Shown one piece after another: positions 1 to 6,466 of a stretch of DNA of 34,380 nucleotides. The notes below the pieces were generated by a model. The model did no database searches and was not told the origin of the DNA. It saw only the letters and a program-made list of their open reading frames with translations. Numbering within the stretch: position 1 is the stretch's first letter; each line of letters starts with the position of its first letter. The position numbers and the translations under genes are program-made. Source of the DNA: a virus; the IMG/VR virus record IMGVR_UViG_3300044797_000051, positions 1 to 34,380 of that record; one strand, given 5' to 3'.

Positions 1-132
1 GCCGAACCCCGTTTTACAGGCACGGTGCTAATTGGTTGGCAGTCTAGCACGGTTGGCGCGAGATCGTCGATGCAGCGGCTTCTGATGAGCGAAAGGGGCG
101 GGTTGACAGAGGGTGTATTATCTGAATCGCGC

Positions 133-180
133 GGGGCGGTTGGTTAGTCGGTCCTCAAGAGCGCTCTGCCGACCGTCCCC
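133..180 (+). other. leader hairpin 1
   Basis: GGGG at 133-136 pairs with CCCC at 177-180 and CGGT at 137-140 pairs with ACCG at 172-175, leaving a one-base bulge at 176. The loop contains the palindrome AGAGCGCTCT. It lies upstream of the stronger hairpin at 198-239 and the replication gene. Bases 1-132 hold no gene I can support. A TTGACA box at 103-108 has no convincing -10 at the right distance. Confidence 0.4.
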
Positions 181-197
181 GTTACCACAAAAGCACC

Positions 198-252
198 GAG
201 ATGAGCGGCTGCTAGTCCCCACCAGCAGTCGCTCATCTCTTCGGGTGGGGAC
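198..252 (+). promoter_or_regulatory. 16-bp hairpin with possible pseudoknot over the RBS of the replication gene
   Basis: Bases 198-213 pair with 224-239 over 16 consecutive positions (15 Watson-Crick, one G-U at 208/229). The 10-base loop is 214-223. Loop bases GTCCCCACC (215-223) are exactly complementary to GGTGGGGAC (244-252), giving a possible 9-bp H-type pseudoknot. That G-rich stretch lies 7 bases before the GTG at 260 and is the only purine-rich sequence that could act as its ribosome-binding site. The pairing is seen directly. Regulation of translation is inferred. The same structure could instead act in DNA as an origin-linked element. Confidence 0.6.
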
Positions 253-259
253 CCGCCGA

Positions 260-1114
260 GTGGGAAGAATACGAACGATCAAGCCTGACTTTTTCCGCGA
301 TCCGAAACTGCAAGATATCCAGGCAGAGCACCCTGAGCTCAATCCCATGCTTGTGTTCGCCGGCCTGTGGACTGTGGCCGACAAAAACGGAGTGTTTGAA
401 TGGGAACCACGAATGCTTAAATTAGACATTTTGCCGTTTCTCAGCTACGACCTGGGTGCTTCCCTGGTGCTTCTCGAACGCTTCTCACTTGTTTCCCGGT
501 TTAACTCCGAAGGAAGAGTTTACGGCAAAGTCTTAAAGTTCGCTAAACACCAAAGAATCAGTGGGAAAGAGGCGTTAGCGCCATCTCGGTACCCGCAGGG
601 AAGCACCAGGGAAGTACCCGAGAAGCACCCGGGTGCCCAGGAAGGGGAAAAGGAAAGGGAAAAGGAAAGGGGGGTGGAGCAAATTCCAGAAGCACCCCCC
701 GACCACATTCACCAAAATCAGTTCGCGGCGAAACTCCTCGAAGAAATCCGATTTCCAAAAACCCCGGGCAACATCCGGGCGGTCGCCGCGGCAATCGAGT
801 GTGAAGTTTTGGCTGGGATGAGCAAACCGGCAGCTTACGAATTTGTGTTGGCTGGAACGAAAGACGGCCAAGATCAGGGAATGGAGATCAACACATTTTT
901 TTTCACGGATGCGAAGTATCGAATCGAAAACAGGAGCAACGGACATGGCAGACCTAGCAAAAACACAGAACGGATTATCAGTAACCGAGAAGCGATCATC
1001 GCTGGACTCGGTCTTAGCCCGGATGTTGGACCTCGTGAGTCAGATTTACAAAACCGAGATGCACCCCGGCGAAATTCGAGTGTGGCAACGCTCATTACAA
1101 AACTCAAAACCTGA
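260..1114 (+). CDS. replication-initiator-like protein (N-terminal winged-helix phage replication family)
   Basis: This 284-aa protein starts at GTG 260. From there it reads GRIRTIKPDFF, the usual opening of phage replication proteins of the ARIRTIKPEFW type; the frame is open further upstream but that part crosses the leader hairpins and looks non-coding. Residues about 28-105 contain GLWTVADKNG and a lysine/proline-rich helix pattern expected of the family's DNA-binding winged helix. Residues 125-140 are a charged GEKEREKE linker, and 155-225 a second helical domain ending in FFFTDAKYR. By family it should bind the origin and recruit helicase. The neighbour at 945 resembles a helicase loader, which fits. 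The last 170 bases overlap that gene in another frame. Function is assigned by resemblance only. Confidence 0.7.
   Translation: MGRIRTIKPDFFRDPKLQDIQAEHPELNPMLVFAGLWTVADKNGVFEWEPRMLKLDILPFLSYDLGASLVLLERFSLVSRFNSEGRVYGKVLKFAKHQRISGKEALAPSRYPQGSTREVPEKHPGAQEGEKEREKERGVEQIPEAPPDHIHQNQFAAKLLEEIRFPKTPGNIRAVAAAIECEVLAGMSKPAAYEFVLAGTKDGQDQGMEINTFFFTDAKYRIENRSNGHGRPSKNTERIISNREAIIAGLGLSPDVGPRESDLQNRDAPRRNSSVATLITKLKT
639..674 (+). repeat. 36-base all-purine tract inside the replication gene
   Basis: Every base from 639 to 674 is A or G, with a near-perfect repeat of GGGAAAAGGAAAG. It encodes the charged linker of the replication protein. Origins lie inside initiator genes in several phages, for example lambda O, so this is a candidate unwinding or origin element. 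That role is inference. Confidence 0.45.
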
Positions 1115-1352
1115 GACAGTCGAATGGGCATTTCTCGCTTACTGCAAGCAGGGTAAATTTCCACCGAAGCCAGCAGACATCGGCGAACTAGTCCGAGCGC
1201 GTGAAGAAACTGTGCATTACGACCTCTACCACCCACTCGATGCCACTGAGCGCCAACAACTCGAAGCATCACGTCAGGAATATTTCCAGAGCGATGAATA
1301 CAAACTTTCTGTCGCTCGCATCAACGCCGCGGCCTTGGGGCGGATCAGGTGA
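945..1352 (+). CDS. helicase-loader-like protein (G39P-type)
   Basis: This 135-aa protein starts at ATG 945, preceded by AGGAG. An upstream in-frame ATG at 843 lies deep inside the replication gene and has no ribosome site. The sequence is helical. Residues about 25-85 have the pattern seen in phage helicase loaders/inhibitors: IYKTEMHPGEIRVW, then WAFLAYCKQGKFPPKPADI. The FPPKPADI segment resembles the PxxxDI turn of these proteins. By family, such proteins bind the replicative DnaB-type helicase and help place it at the origin. It starts inside the 3' end of the initiator gene, so the two are probably translationally coupled. The assignment is a family resemblance, not proof. Confidence 0.5.
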   Translation: MADLAKTQNGLSVTEKRSSLDSVLARMLDLVSQIYKTEMHPGEIRVWQRSLQNSKPETVEWAFLAYCKQGKFPPKPADIGELVRAREETVHYDLYHPLDATERQQLEASRQEYFQSDEYKLSVARINAAALGRIR

Positions 1353-1447
1353 GCGCCGAACAAGTTCTCCGCCTCGGATCGGAGACAGCGTGACTTTTCC
1401 TGGCATGTTAATTAGCGGGCGCAAGTACTTGATCGTATGGAGTCTCT

Positions 1448-1654
1448 ATGAAACCTCTACACCCAGGCACGAGACACAGCCATTGGCTGATTCGGCAAGG
1501 CATGAACCGAAGCGCAAAGCGCCGCGTTCCGAGCGCAGTAGACCTCGACCGAATCGCGGACGAGGAAAAGGCGCGTGAAGCCACAAGAGGGCTGGACTCA
1601 GCGAAAAGCCATTCGACTGATCTACCAGTGGAAAGAAGCGGGGCCGTGTGTTGA
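1448..1654 (+). CDS. small basic hypothetical protein
   Basis: A possible 68-aa arginine-rich protein with a weak ribosome site (GGAG at 1440-1443); an internal ATG at 1502 is an alternative start. Its last 80 bases overlap the HNH gene in another frame. The sequence matches no family I know. It fills most of the gap after the helicase-loader-like gene. I am unsure it is translated; the region may only carry the leader and ribosome site of the HNH gene. Confidence 0.3.
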   Translation: MKPLHPGTRHSHWLIRQGMNRSAKRRVPSAVDLDRIADEEKAREATRGLDSAKSHSTDLPVERSGAVC

Positions 1655-1901
1655 CTGCCGAAAACCATTTCGCTATTTTCAGATCGAAGCGGATCACGTT
1701 CCGGGCCGCGGCGAAAAACTTCACAACCTCGGAGCCAGAGAAGCGCGACGCCTGGACGAAATGACAATTCGCAACGAACTCGAAAAGTGTGACCGCGTCT
1801 GCCGCAACTGTCACGCGATGCGCGGTTGGATACGGCGACACGGCAAATCTGCTGGCCTTCAGCCGCATACACCCTTGCCTATCGTGAGGAACTGGCAATG
1901 A
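1575..1901 (+). CDS. HNH endonuclease-like protein
   Basis: This 108-aa protein starts at GTG 1575 after the strong site GAGGAAAAGG. It has the zinc and catalytic pattern of small HNH nucleases: CVDC near residue 25, ADH near residue 39, and CRNCHAMR near residue 77. Such proteins nick or cut DNA. In phages they serve as homing endonucleases or as packaging-associated nucleases. Here it sits in the replication block, not beside the terminase, so a homing or general nuclease role is as likely. Its stop overlaps the ATG of the next gene (ATGA at 1898). Confidence 0.7.
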   Translation: MKPQEGWTQRKAIRLIYQWKEAGPCVDCRKPFRYFQIEADHVPGRGEKLHNLGAREARRLDEMTIRNELEKCDRVCRNCHAMRGWIRRHGKSAGLQPHTPLPIVRNWQ

Positions 1902-2689
1902 GCGACGACGAAACAGTTCACGATTTCCCATCTGCGTCCGTAAAACTTTCTCTGCGAAAATGGGAGGAAGGCGGCGATACCTGGTGGACGCGATCGGTGG
2001 AAACACATGGCACTCCGACCGACAAATACGAAATCACGCACTTCGCCAAGGACGACCCAACTCGATTTCTTGAACTCGCAAAACATCTGGCGCCGCGCGA
2101 CGAAGAACTCGTGATCTGTTTTGCAATTCTGCAAAAGGGCCCAACTCAACTCTCGATACTTTTTGGAAAGGCAGGACACCGTGCCGAAGAAGATTTGCAC
2201 AAGGCCGCACACAAGCTCGCGGGCCTTATCGCGTTTGGACCGCTGCCAGCAATCGCTCGTCTTGATGAAATCCTTAGTCGCAACGACCTTGAAAGATTTG
2301 GCAGCCATTCGTTCGGAGCTTGTTGCTGGCAGTACGCCCGCAATCGTGACTTCGGGGAAATGTACCGACTCCTCGGGCATCGCGGGCTCCGGCAGCAAAT
2401 GCTCCGCGCGTTCAAAAAACTCCACGCCGCCGAAGGACGAGACGCAGGACTCCTCGCCGGATGGATTCTCTGGCTCGTCGATGGCTCAGATCCAAAATCA
2501 CGAGGCTGGCGAAAACGAAAACGCTGCGGCCGGGAACACAAACTTGGCCCCACTGTTTTCCGAACTTTCGGCGATTCAGTCGGAGAGCTTACGCCGCCAG
2601 CTACGGGACGCGGAGGGCAAGGGCAGAGGCCTGATACCGTGAAGATCACACGTAAACTAAAATTCTTGTTGAGGGGTGCGAATGCCTGA
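1898..2689 (+). CDS. hypothetical protein, 3' part open in two frames
   Basis: A 263-aa protein by this frame. It starts at ATG 1898 with GTGAGGA upstream, directly coupled to the HNH gene. The first 200 residues look like an ordinary soluble alpha/beta protein, but I do not recognise the family. After about residue 200 the frame becomes rich in Arg/Gly with unnatural stretches. The +1 frame over the same bases (ATG candidates at 2265 and 2481, stop at 2642) reads instead as a normal polar tail ending in a helical LRRQLRDAEGKG. Either a second gene overlaps here, or the ribosome changes frame, or there is a sequencing indel. Confidence 0.5.
   Translation: MSDDETVHDFPSASVKLSLRKWEEGGDTWWTRSVETHGTPTDKYEITHFAKDDPTRFLELAKHLAPRDEELVICFAILQKGPTQLSILFGKAGHRAEEDLHKAAHKLAGLIAFGPLPAIARLDEILSRNDLERFGSHSFGACCWQYARNRDFGEMYRLLGHRGLRQQMLRAFKKLHAAEGRDAGLLAGWILWLVDGSDPKSRGWRKRKRCGREHKLGPTVFRTFGDSVGELTPPATGRGGQGQRPDTVKITRKLKFLLRGANA
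2481..2642 (+). CDS. possible overlapping small gene or shifted-frame tail of the 1898 gene
   Basis: From ATG 2481 the +1 frame gives 53 aa with natural composition: polar, then SELSAIQSESLRRQLRD, a likely helix. A longer version could start at ATG 2265 (125 aa, Ser/Thr/Pro-rich middle). Neither start has a good ribosome site, which favours a frameshift extension of the upstream protein over an independent gene. Both readings are inference from composition. Confidence 0.35.
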   Translation: MAQIQNHEAGENENAAAGNTNLAPLFSELSAIQSESLRRQLRDAEGKGRGLIP

Positions 2690-3956
2690 GCAGCAGCAGC
2701 CGATGACCAAGCAGCTCGCCCGCGAACAGCTCAACGGCTGGCGCGCAATGATGCAACTCCGGCCGGAAGATTCCGAAGCGATTCAGAATTGCGCGGCGTG
2801 TTTGTTTACACTCGGTGAGTCTGCCGAAGCGATGCAACTCTACGTCCGCGCCTACGAGATGAACCGCTCGTCTCCGGGCATCGCCATGAACTTCGCCATG
2901 ACCCTGAAAGACCTCGGACTGTACAGCGAATGTGCACACATGGTCGAACACGCCTACATGCTCGATCCAGATTATTTTTATCTGAAACTCGGCTGGGCGG
3001 AATCGCTTTTGCGAAACGGAAATTGGCGCGAGGCGTGGCCGCTCTATCAGGACTCCCGGCCAGCAACGAAACAGGCAGCGCGCAACATGCTGTCACTGCC
3101 CGATGAAATCATCGAGTGGCGCGGCGAGAAATTGACTGCGCCGGAAAATCAGTTGCTCGTAATCGGCGAAGGTGGGACCGGAGATCGCATCACGTACTCG
3201 CGCTGGTTGCCACTGCTCGACGCGCTCGGAATCGAGTGGACGTACTACCCGGATGCGCAGATTCCGATTCCCGGATTGCAAACGCTGTTCGAGCGCGTGC
3301 CGTGGCTCACGGGAAAAACCGCGAAGGTCGGCGACAAGTATTCGGCCTCGCATTGGACCACGGTGTTCTCTCTGCCTGCATGTCTCGATGCGACGCCAAC
3401 ACAAATTCCAAAATATCCAGACTGGTTTCGTCCTGATCCAGAAATCAAAAAGCGCTTTACGATTCAAAGGCCAGCGAACGACACGCGCCCGGTTTACGGA
3501 TTGATCTGGGGCGCAAACGAACTCTGGGAAGGAGGCATGAAATTTCGGTCGCTGCTCGAATCTCAGGCGATGCGTCTCGTGCTGACGACGACGGACAAGT
3601 GCCACTGGATAAACTGCTGGAACGGAGATCCGCATGGAACGAATGCGAAACTTGGCAACCCGGTTCTCAATCCAAAATTCGATGGTTGGGAAGAGACTGC
3701 GGCTCTGTTGGCGAATATGGACGGCATCGTCACAACAGATAACGGCGCTGGATGGCTTGCCCAAGCACTTGGGCTTCCCTGCTCAGTTCTACTCTCAGGA
3801 AATTCCGACTGGAAGTTTCTCCGAGGCAGTGAAAAATCTTATTGGTCCGATCGCGCTCGACTGTTCCGAAACGTCGGACAAGGCTTCGAGAACGCAGTGG
3901 ACAAGCTGATCATGGCGATCCGAAACGGTGAAGGAATTGGGCGACTCGTGCCCTGA
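2682..3956 (+). CDS. TPR protein with glycosyltransferase-9-like domain
   Basis: This 424-aa protein starts at ATG 2682, five bases after GAGGGG; the GTG at 2676 is too close to that site. Residues about 12-125 contain helical TPR-like repeats such as NCAACLFTLGESAEAMQLY and AMTLKDLGLYSECAHMVEHA. Residues about 155-400 resemble heptosyltransferase/GT9-like folds fused to TPRs in bacteria: LLVIGEGGTGDRITYSRWLP in the first Rossmann half, and GIVTTDNGAGWLAQALGLP around residue 350 in the second. Such enzymes add sugars to glycans or proteins. A phage copy could glycosylate a virion protein or change the host surface, which is inference. The stop codon lies inside a copy of the recurrent intergenic element. 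Confidence 0.6.
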   Translation: MPEQQQPMTKQLAREQLNGWRAMMQLRPEDSEAIQNCAACLFTLGESAEAMQLYVRAYEMNRSSPGIAMNFAMTLKDLGLYSECAHMVEHAYMLDPDYFYLKLGWAESLLRNGNWREAWPLYQDSRPATKQAARNMLSLPDEIIEWRGEKLTAPENQLLVIGEGGTGDRITYSRWLPLLDALGIEWTYYPDAQIPIPGLQTLFERVPWLTGKTAKVGDKYSASHWTTVFSLPACLDATPTQIPKYPDWFRPDPEIKKRFTIQRPANDTRPVYGLIWGANELWEGGMKFRSLLESQAMRLVLTTTDKCHWINCWNGDPHGTNAKLGNPVLNPKFDGWEETAALLANMDGIVTTDNGAGWLAQALGLPCSVLLSGNSDWKFLRGSEKSYWSDRARLFRNVGQGFENAVDKLIMAIRNGEGIGRLVP

Positions 3957-3963
3957 AACCAGT
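3947..3963 (+). repeat. recurrent intergenic element, copy 1
   Basis: CGTGCCCTGAAACCAGT. The stop codon of the TPR gene is the TGA inside the element. It is 79 bases before the next ATG. A small GAGCG/CGCTC hairpin follows at 3974-3991. Confidence 0.7.
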
Positions 3964-4025
3964 GTGTGGGGAGGAGCGAGCTAAAGCGCTCAGACTTGCA
4001 ACCGATCAATCGCGTAGGCTAAAAC

Positions 4026-4487
4026 ATGCATCACGAAAAACCAATTCGATTCCAGATTTTTCTCGAAGGGGAAACCACGCTGGCTAGGCTGGAATCGCTG
4101 ATCTTGCACGCGATTGAGGGGCAGCAGCCTTCGAGCCTTGAAATTATACAAGTCGAATCACAGGAGAATCCCATGAGCACACCAGCAGGCGGCACAAGCA
4201 TATTTCAGGAAACACCCACTCCCGCGGGAACCACGTTCCCTTCAGGAACAACTTTCACCTGGACCGTGGACGACACCGCGGACATCACCCTGACGCCTTC
4301 GACGGACACCACGATGGTCACGGCAGTTTGCGTGGCGGCTCCGACCGGGACGTCCTACAACCTGACGTGCACTTCGAGTTTCACGCCGCCTGGCGCTTCG
4401 GCTGCGGTGTCCGGAAGTTTGAACGTGCCTATCGTTCCGGCGACCACCACAACGCCGACCGGAATCACAATCAACCAGTTAAGCTAA
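4026..4487 (+). CDS. hypothetical beta-rich protein, probable minor virion protein
   Basis: 153 aa from ATG 4026. An internal ATG at 4173 with AGGAG eight bases upstream could give a 104-aa product that starts exactly where composition changes. Residues 1-48 are an ordinary short domain. The rest is Thr/Ser/Pro-rich and beta-like with an Ig-like feel, and carries two cysteines near residue 100. I recognise no family. The gene ends just before a strong terminator. Position among small late-type genes suggests a head decoration or tail protein, but this is a guess. Confidence 0.55.
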   Translation: MHHEKPIRFQIFLEGETTLARLESLILHAIEGQQPSSLEIIQVESQENPMSTPAGGTSIFQETPTPAGTTFPSGTTFTWTVDDTADITLTPSTDTTMVTAVCVAAPTGTSYNLTCTSSFTPPGASAAVSGSLNVPIVPATTTTPTGITINQLS

Positions 4488-4493
4488 CCCAAT

Positions 4494-4522
4494 ACCCGGA
4501 GGCTTCGGCCTCCGGGTTCTTT
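4494..4522 (+). terminator. rho-independent terminator
   Basis: A perfect 10-bp stem, ACCCGGAGGC (4494-4503) with GCCTCCGGGT (4508-4517), is closed by a TTCG tetraloop and followed by TCTTT. It begins seven bases after the stop at 4487. The pyrimidine tail is not pure T, so some read-through is likely. Confidence 0.85.
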
Positions 4523-4527
4523 CCCAC

Positions 4528-4830
4528 ATGAGCTTTTCAAACATAACCCAGAATCCGCCACTCGGCCAAATGAACATCGAGCCGATGGATTCGTGGTATG
4601 CTGCCATCGAGAACCTGACCTGCGAAGGCGATGCGAACTCAATCAACATCCCGTGGCTGCTCTCGATTTCGGTTTCAGTTGGGAACGCAACGACCGAAGC
4701 AATCTCAAGAAATTGCGTTGTGTTCTGCGAGCCCGAATGGGGATTCGACATAACGGGCGGCGGTGTCGGTTCGTTGTATGGGAACGGTGGAATCGGAAGC
4801 GGTGAGGGAGGGCTTTTTGTTTCTTGGTGA
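4528..4830 (+). CDS. hypothetical protein
   Basis: 100 aa from ATG 4528, immediately after the terminator and without an obvious ribosome site. It contains two cysteines near residues 63 and 67 and a glycine-rich C-terminus (GGGVGSLYGNGGIGSGEGG). The fold is probably beta-rich. The family is not recognised. Its 3' end overlaps the start region of the next gene. It may be a minor structural protein, judged only by position. Confidence 0.5.
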   Translation: MSFSNITQNPPLGQMNIEPMDSWYAAIENLTCEGDANSINIPWLLSISVSVGNATTEAISRNCVVFCEPEWGFDITGGGVGSLYGNGGIGSGEGGLFVSW

Positions 4831-5062
4831 CTGGGTTGTGATCATCTCCGGCGTGGTTGGATTTCTTGCGAACTGTGCATGGGCTTACGCAACGTGGCGC
4901 AAGGGCAAGCGCTATCACGACGCGTATCTCGACGCGATGAAACACCTGCAACGCCGCCTCAGCGAATTGAACACTCCGCAGTACAGGCTTTGTCCGACGT
5001 GCGGGAAAATCGTGCTGGGCGCGTGCCCGGAGTGCGCTGCTTTGTCCAAAATTGTCGGCTAA
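4817..5062 (+). CDS. membrane-anchored zinc-ribbon protein
   Basis: I place the start at TTG 4817 because GGGAGGG lies five bases upstream. GTG 4763 and ATG 4778 in the same frame lack a ribosome site. The 81-aa product has one membrane helix, WVVIISGVVGFLANCAWAYA (about residues 6-25). A basic, helical stretch follows, then a C-terminal CPTC/CPEC zinc ribbon. A positively charged segment after the helix suggests the C-terminus faces the cytoplasm. The function is unknown. Small membrane proteins in phages can be holins or exclusion factors, but the zinc ribbon is unusual for either. Confidence 0.55.
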   Translation: MFLGDWVVIISGVVGFLANCAWAYATWRKGKRYHDAYLDAMKHLQRRLSELNTPQYRLCPTCGKIVLGACPECAALSKIVG

Positions 5063-5064
5063 CT

Positions 5065-5080
5065 CGTGCCCTGAAATCAG
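5065..5080 (+). repeat. recurrent intergenic element, copy 2
   Basis: CGTGCCCTGAAATCAG, starting three bases after the stop at 5062 and ending four bases before the next ATG at 5084. It leaves no room for a separate ribosome-binding site. Confidence 0.75.
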
Positions 5081-5083
5081 TTT

Positions 5084-5413
5084 ATGGCGACCTACACAGC
5101 GACTACGAGCCCGATGTTGATTACCTCCGCGGCCACGGTCACGTTCGTTAACGGCCCGCGCCCCTGCAATGCCAAGCGCATCGAGTGGGTTGGAACCGTA
5201 ACTCCCGGCGATAATCTCGTGATCGCAGACATCGGCGGAAATACAATTTTCAAGGAACAAGCGCCAGCGACATTCGCCAGCGTCGTGCTCTGGCCCGGAC
5301 CTGGGAAATTTATGCTGCCCGGCAAGCAAGCCAGTTTCGCAAGTGTCGGGAATGCGGGCGGCTCGTGGCAGGTATCGACGATCAACTCCGGAACTTTGAT
5401 GGTCTGGTACTGA
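5084..5413 (+). CDS. hypothetical beta-rich protein
   Basis: 109 aa starting at ATG 5084, four bases after the recurrent element and with no normal Shine-Dalgarno. The sequence alternates short beta strands and turns (ATYTATTSPMLITSAATVTF, then IEWVGTVTPGDNLVIADIGG). This fits a small jelly-roll or Ig-like virion protein. No family is recognised. It resembles in style the proteins at 16111 and 16565, which also lie between structural genes. Confidence 0.55.
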   Translation: MATYTATTSPMLITSAATVTFVNGPRPCNAKRIEWVGTVTPGDNLVIADIGGNTIFKEQAPATFASVVLWPGPGKFMLPGKQASFASVGNAGGSWQVSTINSGTLMVWY

Positions 5414-5423
5414 GGGAGGAATT

Positions 5424-5651
5424 GTGGACATCGTAAAGAAACGCGGCGTCAAGGGTGGGCAGGGAAACTCGGCTGCGGAATGTTCGGACATCATCGCGCG
5501 CGCAGGCTCGTGGCAGTACGGTGACGACGCGATGTACGTCGATGTCGAAGGCGAAAAAAAAGAAGAAGATTTGAAATTCGGCGTGCCAAATGATTTCACC
5601 GGGCGCCCTGACGAAGAGCACGATCCGAGCGGAATTCAGGGAGGTAAGTAG
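5424..5651 (+). CDS. small charged hypothetical protein
   Basis: 75 aa from GTG 5424, with GGGAGGAA upstream. The N-terminus is basic (VKKRGVKGGQG) and the C-terminus strongly acidic (VEGEKKEEDL, then PDEEHDPSG). There is no membrane segment or known domain. It lies in a series of small, tightly spaced genes before the terminase, each with a good ribosome site. Confidence 0.6.
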   Translation: MDIVKKRGVKGGQGNSAAECSDIIARAGSWQYGDDAMYVDVEGEKKEEDLKFGVPNDFTGRPDEEHDPSGIQGGK

Positions 5652-5652
5652 C

Positions 5653-5952
5653 ATGGCGAGAACGCATGAAGCCGTAGGACATCCGACGACCTACAAGCAT
5701 ATGCACGACCACAATGAACTCGTGGGCGAAAATCCGAACGGCCTCGACACGTTGCCGACTCCGCACAATTTTTCCTCAAACCCCGGCTTCATGTCCACGA
5801 TGGGAATGCTCGGCGCTTCGACGCCGGCAGGCGGGGGTGTGATTCGCCCCACGGCTGCAAGGGGGTCACTTCCCGGCGCCCCGCGACCAGGCGCAACGCC
5901 TCGACCCGTCGCAAGCCCCGCGAGCCCGGTCACCTCGTTCAATGGACGCTAG
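5653..5952 (+). CDS. hypothetical Pro/Gly-rich protein
   Basis: 99 aa from ATG 5653, preceded by GGGAGG. The first half contains several histidines (THEAVGHPTTYKHMHDHNEL). The second half is a low-complexity Pro/Ala/Gly-rich tail (GAPRPGATPRPVASPASP), probably disordered. No family is recognised. This type of disordered small protein is common next to phage head genes. Confidence 0.6.
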   Translation: MARTHEAVGHPTTYKHMHDHNELVGENPNGLDTLPTPHNFSSNPGFMSTMGMLGASTPAGGGVIRPTAARGSLPGAPRPGATPRPVASPASPVTSFNGR

Positions 5953-6028
5953 GCAGGACACGGGAACGATGGGCCAAGGCAGCGAAAACAACGATCCGCA
6001 AGGTCCGGCAGAAAGTTTGGTGCGCTGA
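5942..6028 (+). CDS. possible 28-residue peptide
   Basis: An ATG at 5942, overlapping the end of the upstream gene, opens a 28-aa frame whose TGA overlaps the ATG of the next gene at 6028. The peptide is polar (MGQGSENNDPQGPAES). It has no good ribosome site. It exactly bridges the 75-base gap and keeps the overlap style of the operon, so it could be a real peptide or a coupling relic. Confidence 0.3.
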   Translation: MDARQDTGTMGQGSENNDPQGPAESLVR

Positions 6029-6261
6029 TGGCGAGTTTGAAAGTCGTTGAGATGGATCGCTGGGAAGTTAGCCGACTCCTCCGGCGCGTCGTGCGAGAGC
6101 GACATGACTACAGGCGCATTTACGTCATGGTCGAATACCGCGATGGCTCTGGAGGAGCCTTCTCGAACATGACGGCGGTCGATCGACTTTGGTGGGCTGA
6201 GGCGCATAAACGCAAAATTCTCGCGGGAGAATCAATACCCGAAAAACCACCAGGAGCGTAA
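6028..6261 (+). CDS. small basic hypothetical protein
   Basis: 77 aa from ATG 6028. It is rich in Arg and Trp (RWEVSRLLRRVVRERHDYRR), probably helix-strand-helix. Its TAA stop shares its last base with an ATG that opens the first of two identical 20-base gene starts at 6261. No family is recognised. Confidence 0.5.
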   Translation: MASLKVVEMDRWEVSRLLRRVVRERHDYRRIYVMVEYRDGSGGAFSNMTAVDRLWWAEAHKRKILAGESIPEKPPGA

Positions 6262-6280
6262 TGGAACACCGCGAAGATGG
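6261..6280 (+). repeat. 20-bp direct repeat, copy A (duplicated gene start)
   Basis: ATGGAACACCGCGAAGATGG, identical to 6466-6485. This copy opens only a 13-codon frame that stops at 6302. Confidence 0.9.
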
Positions 6281-6289
6281 GGCAATGAG

Positions 6290-6466
6290 ATGCAGGCTGT
6301 AATCACATACAATCGGGACGCGGATGTTCCAGTGCTTACGCTCTGCGCCGACACGGATGGCGATGAACTCGGTCTGCAATTATTGGCGGACAGTGAAGAT
6401 TTTAAAGTAGTCATCGAATTGCCAGAGGCGGATGAGTTGATTGTCAAAGACGTGACAGGGGCCTGA
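6290..6466 (+). CDS. small acidic hypothetical protein
   Basis: 58 aa from ATG 6290. Its TGA overlaps the ATG of the next gene. It is acidic, with alternating strands and helices (VPVLTLCADTDGDELGLQLL, then EDFKVVIELPEADELIV), reading as a compact soluble domain. It lies precisely between two copies of a 20-bp repeat that is the start of the downstream gene, so it looks inserted there. The family is unknown. Confidence 0.5.
   Translation: MQAVITYNRDADVPVLTLCADTDGDELGLQLLADSEDFKVVIELPEADELIVKDVTGA

Noticed and set aside
20-75. tRNA-like D-loop sequence (TAATTGGTTGGCAG)
   Set aside because: No acceptor or T-arm pairing could be built around it.
103-131. TTGACA at 103-108 with TATTAT at 116-121 as a promoter
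   Set aside because: The spacing is only seven bases; no -10 fits at 16-18 bases.
113-259. N-terminal extension of the replication protein from GTG 113
   Set aside because: It would run through two strong hairpins and reads as a Ser/Arg-rich non-conserved stretch; the family start is at 260.
874-1272. Long minus-strand ORF across the loader gene
   Set aside because: Composition is that of a shadow frame (Arg/Ser/Leu-rich) and it lies opposite a well-supported gene.
4643-5599. 318-aa minus-strand ORF
   Set aside because: It lies antisense to five small genes with good ribosome sites and has an Arg/His/Ser-rich shadow composition.
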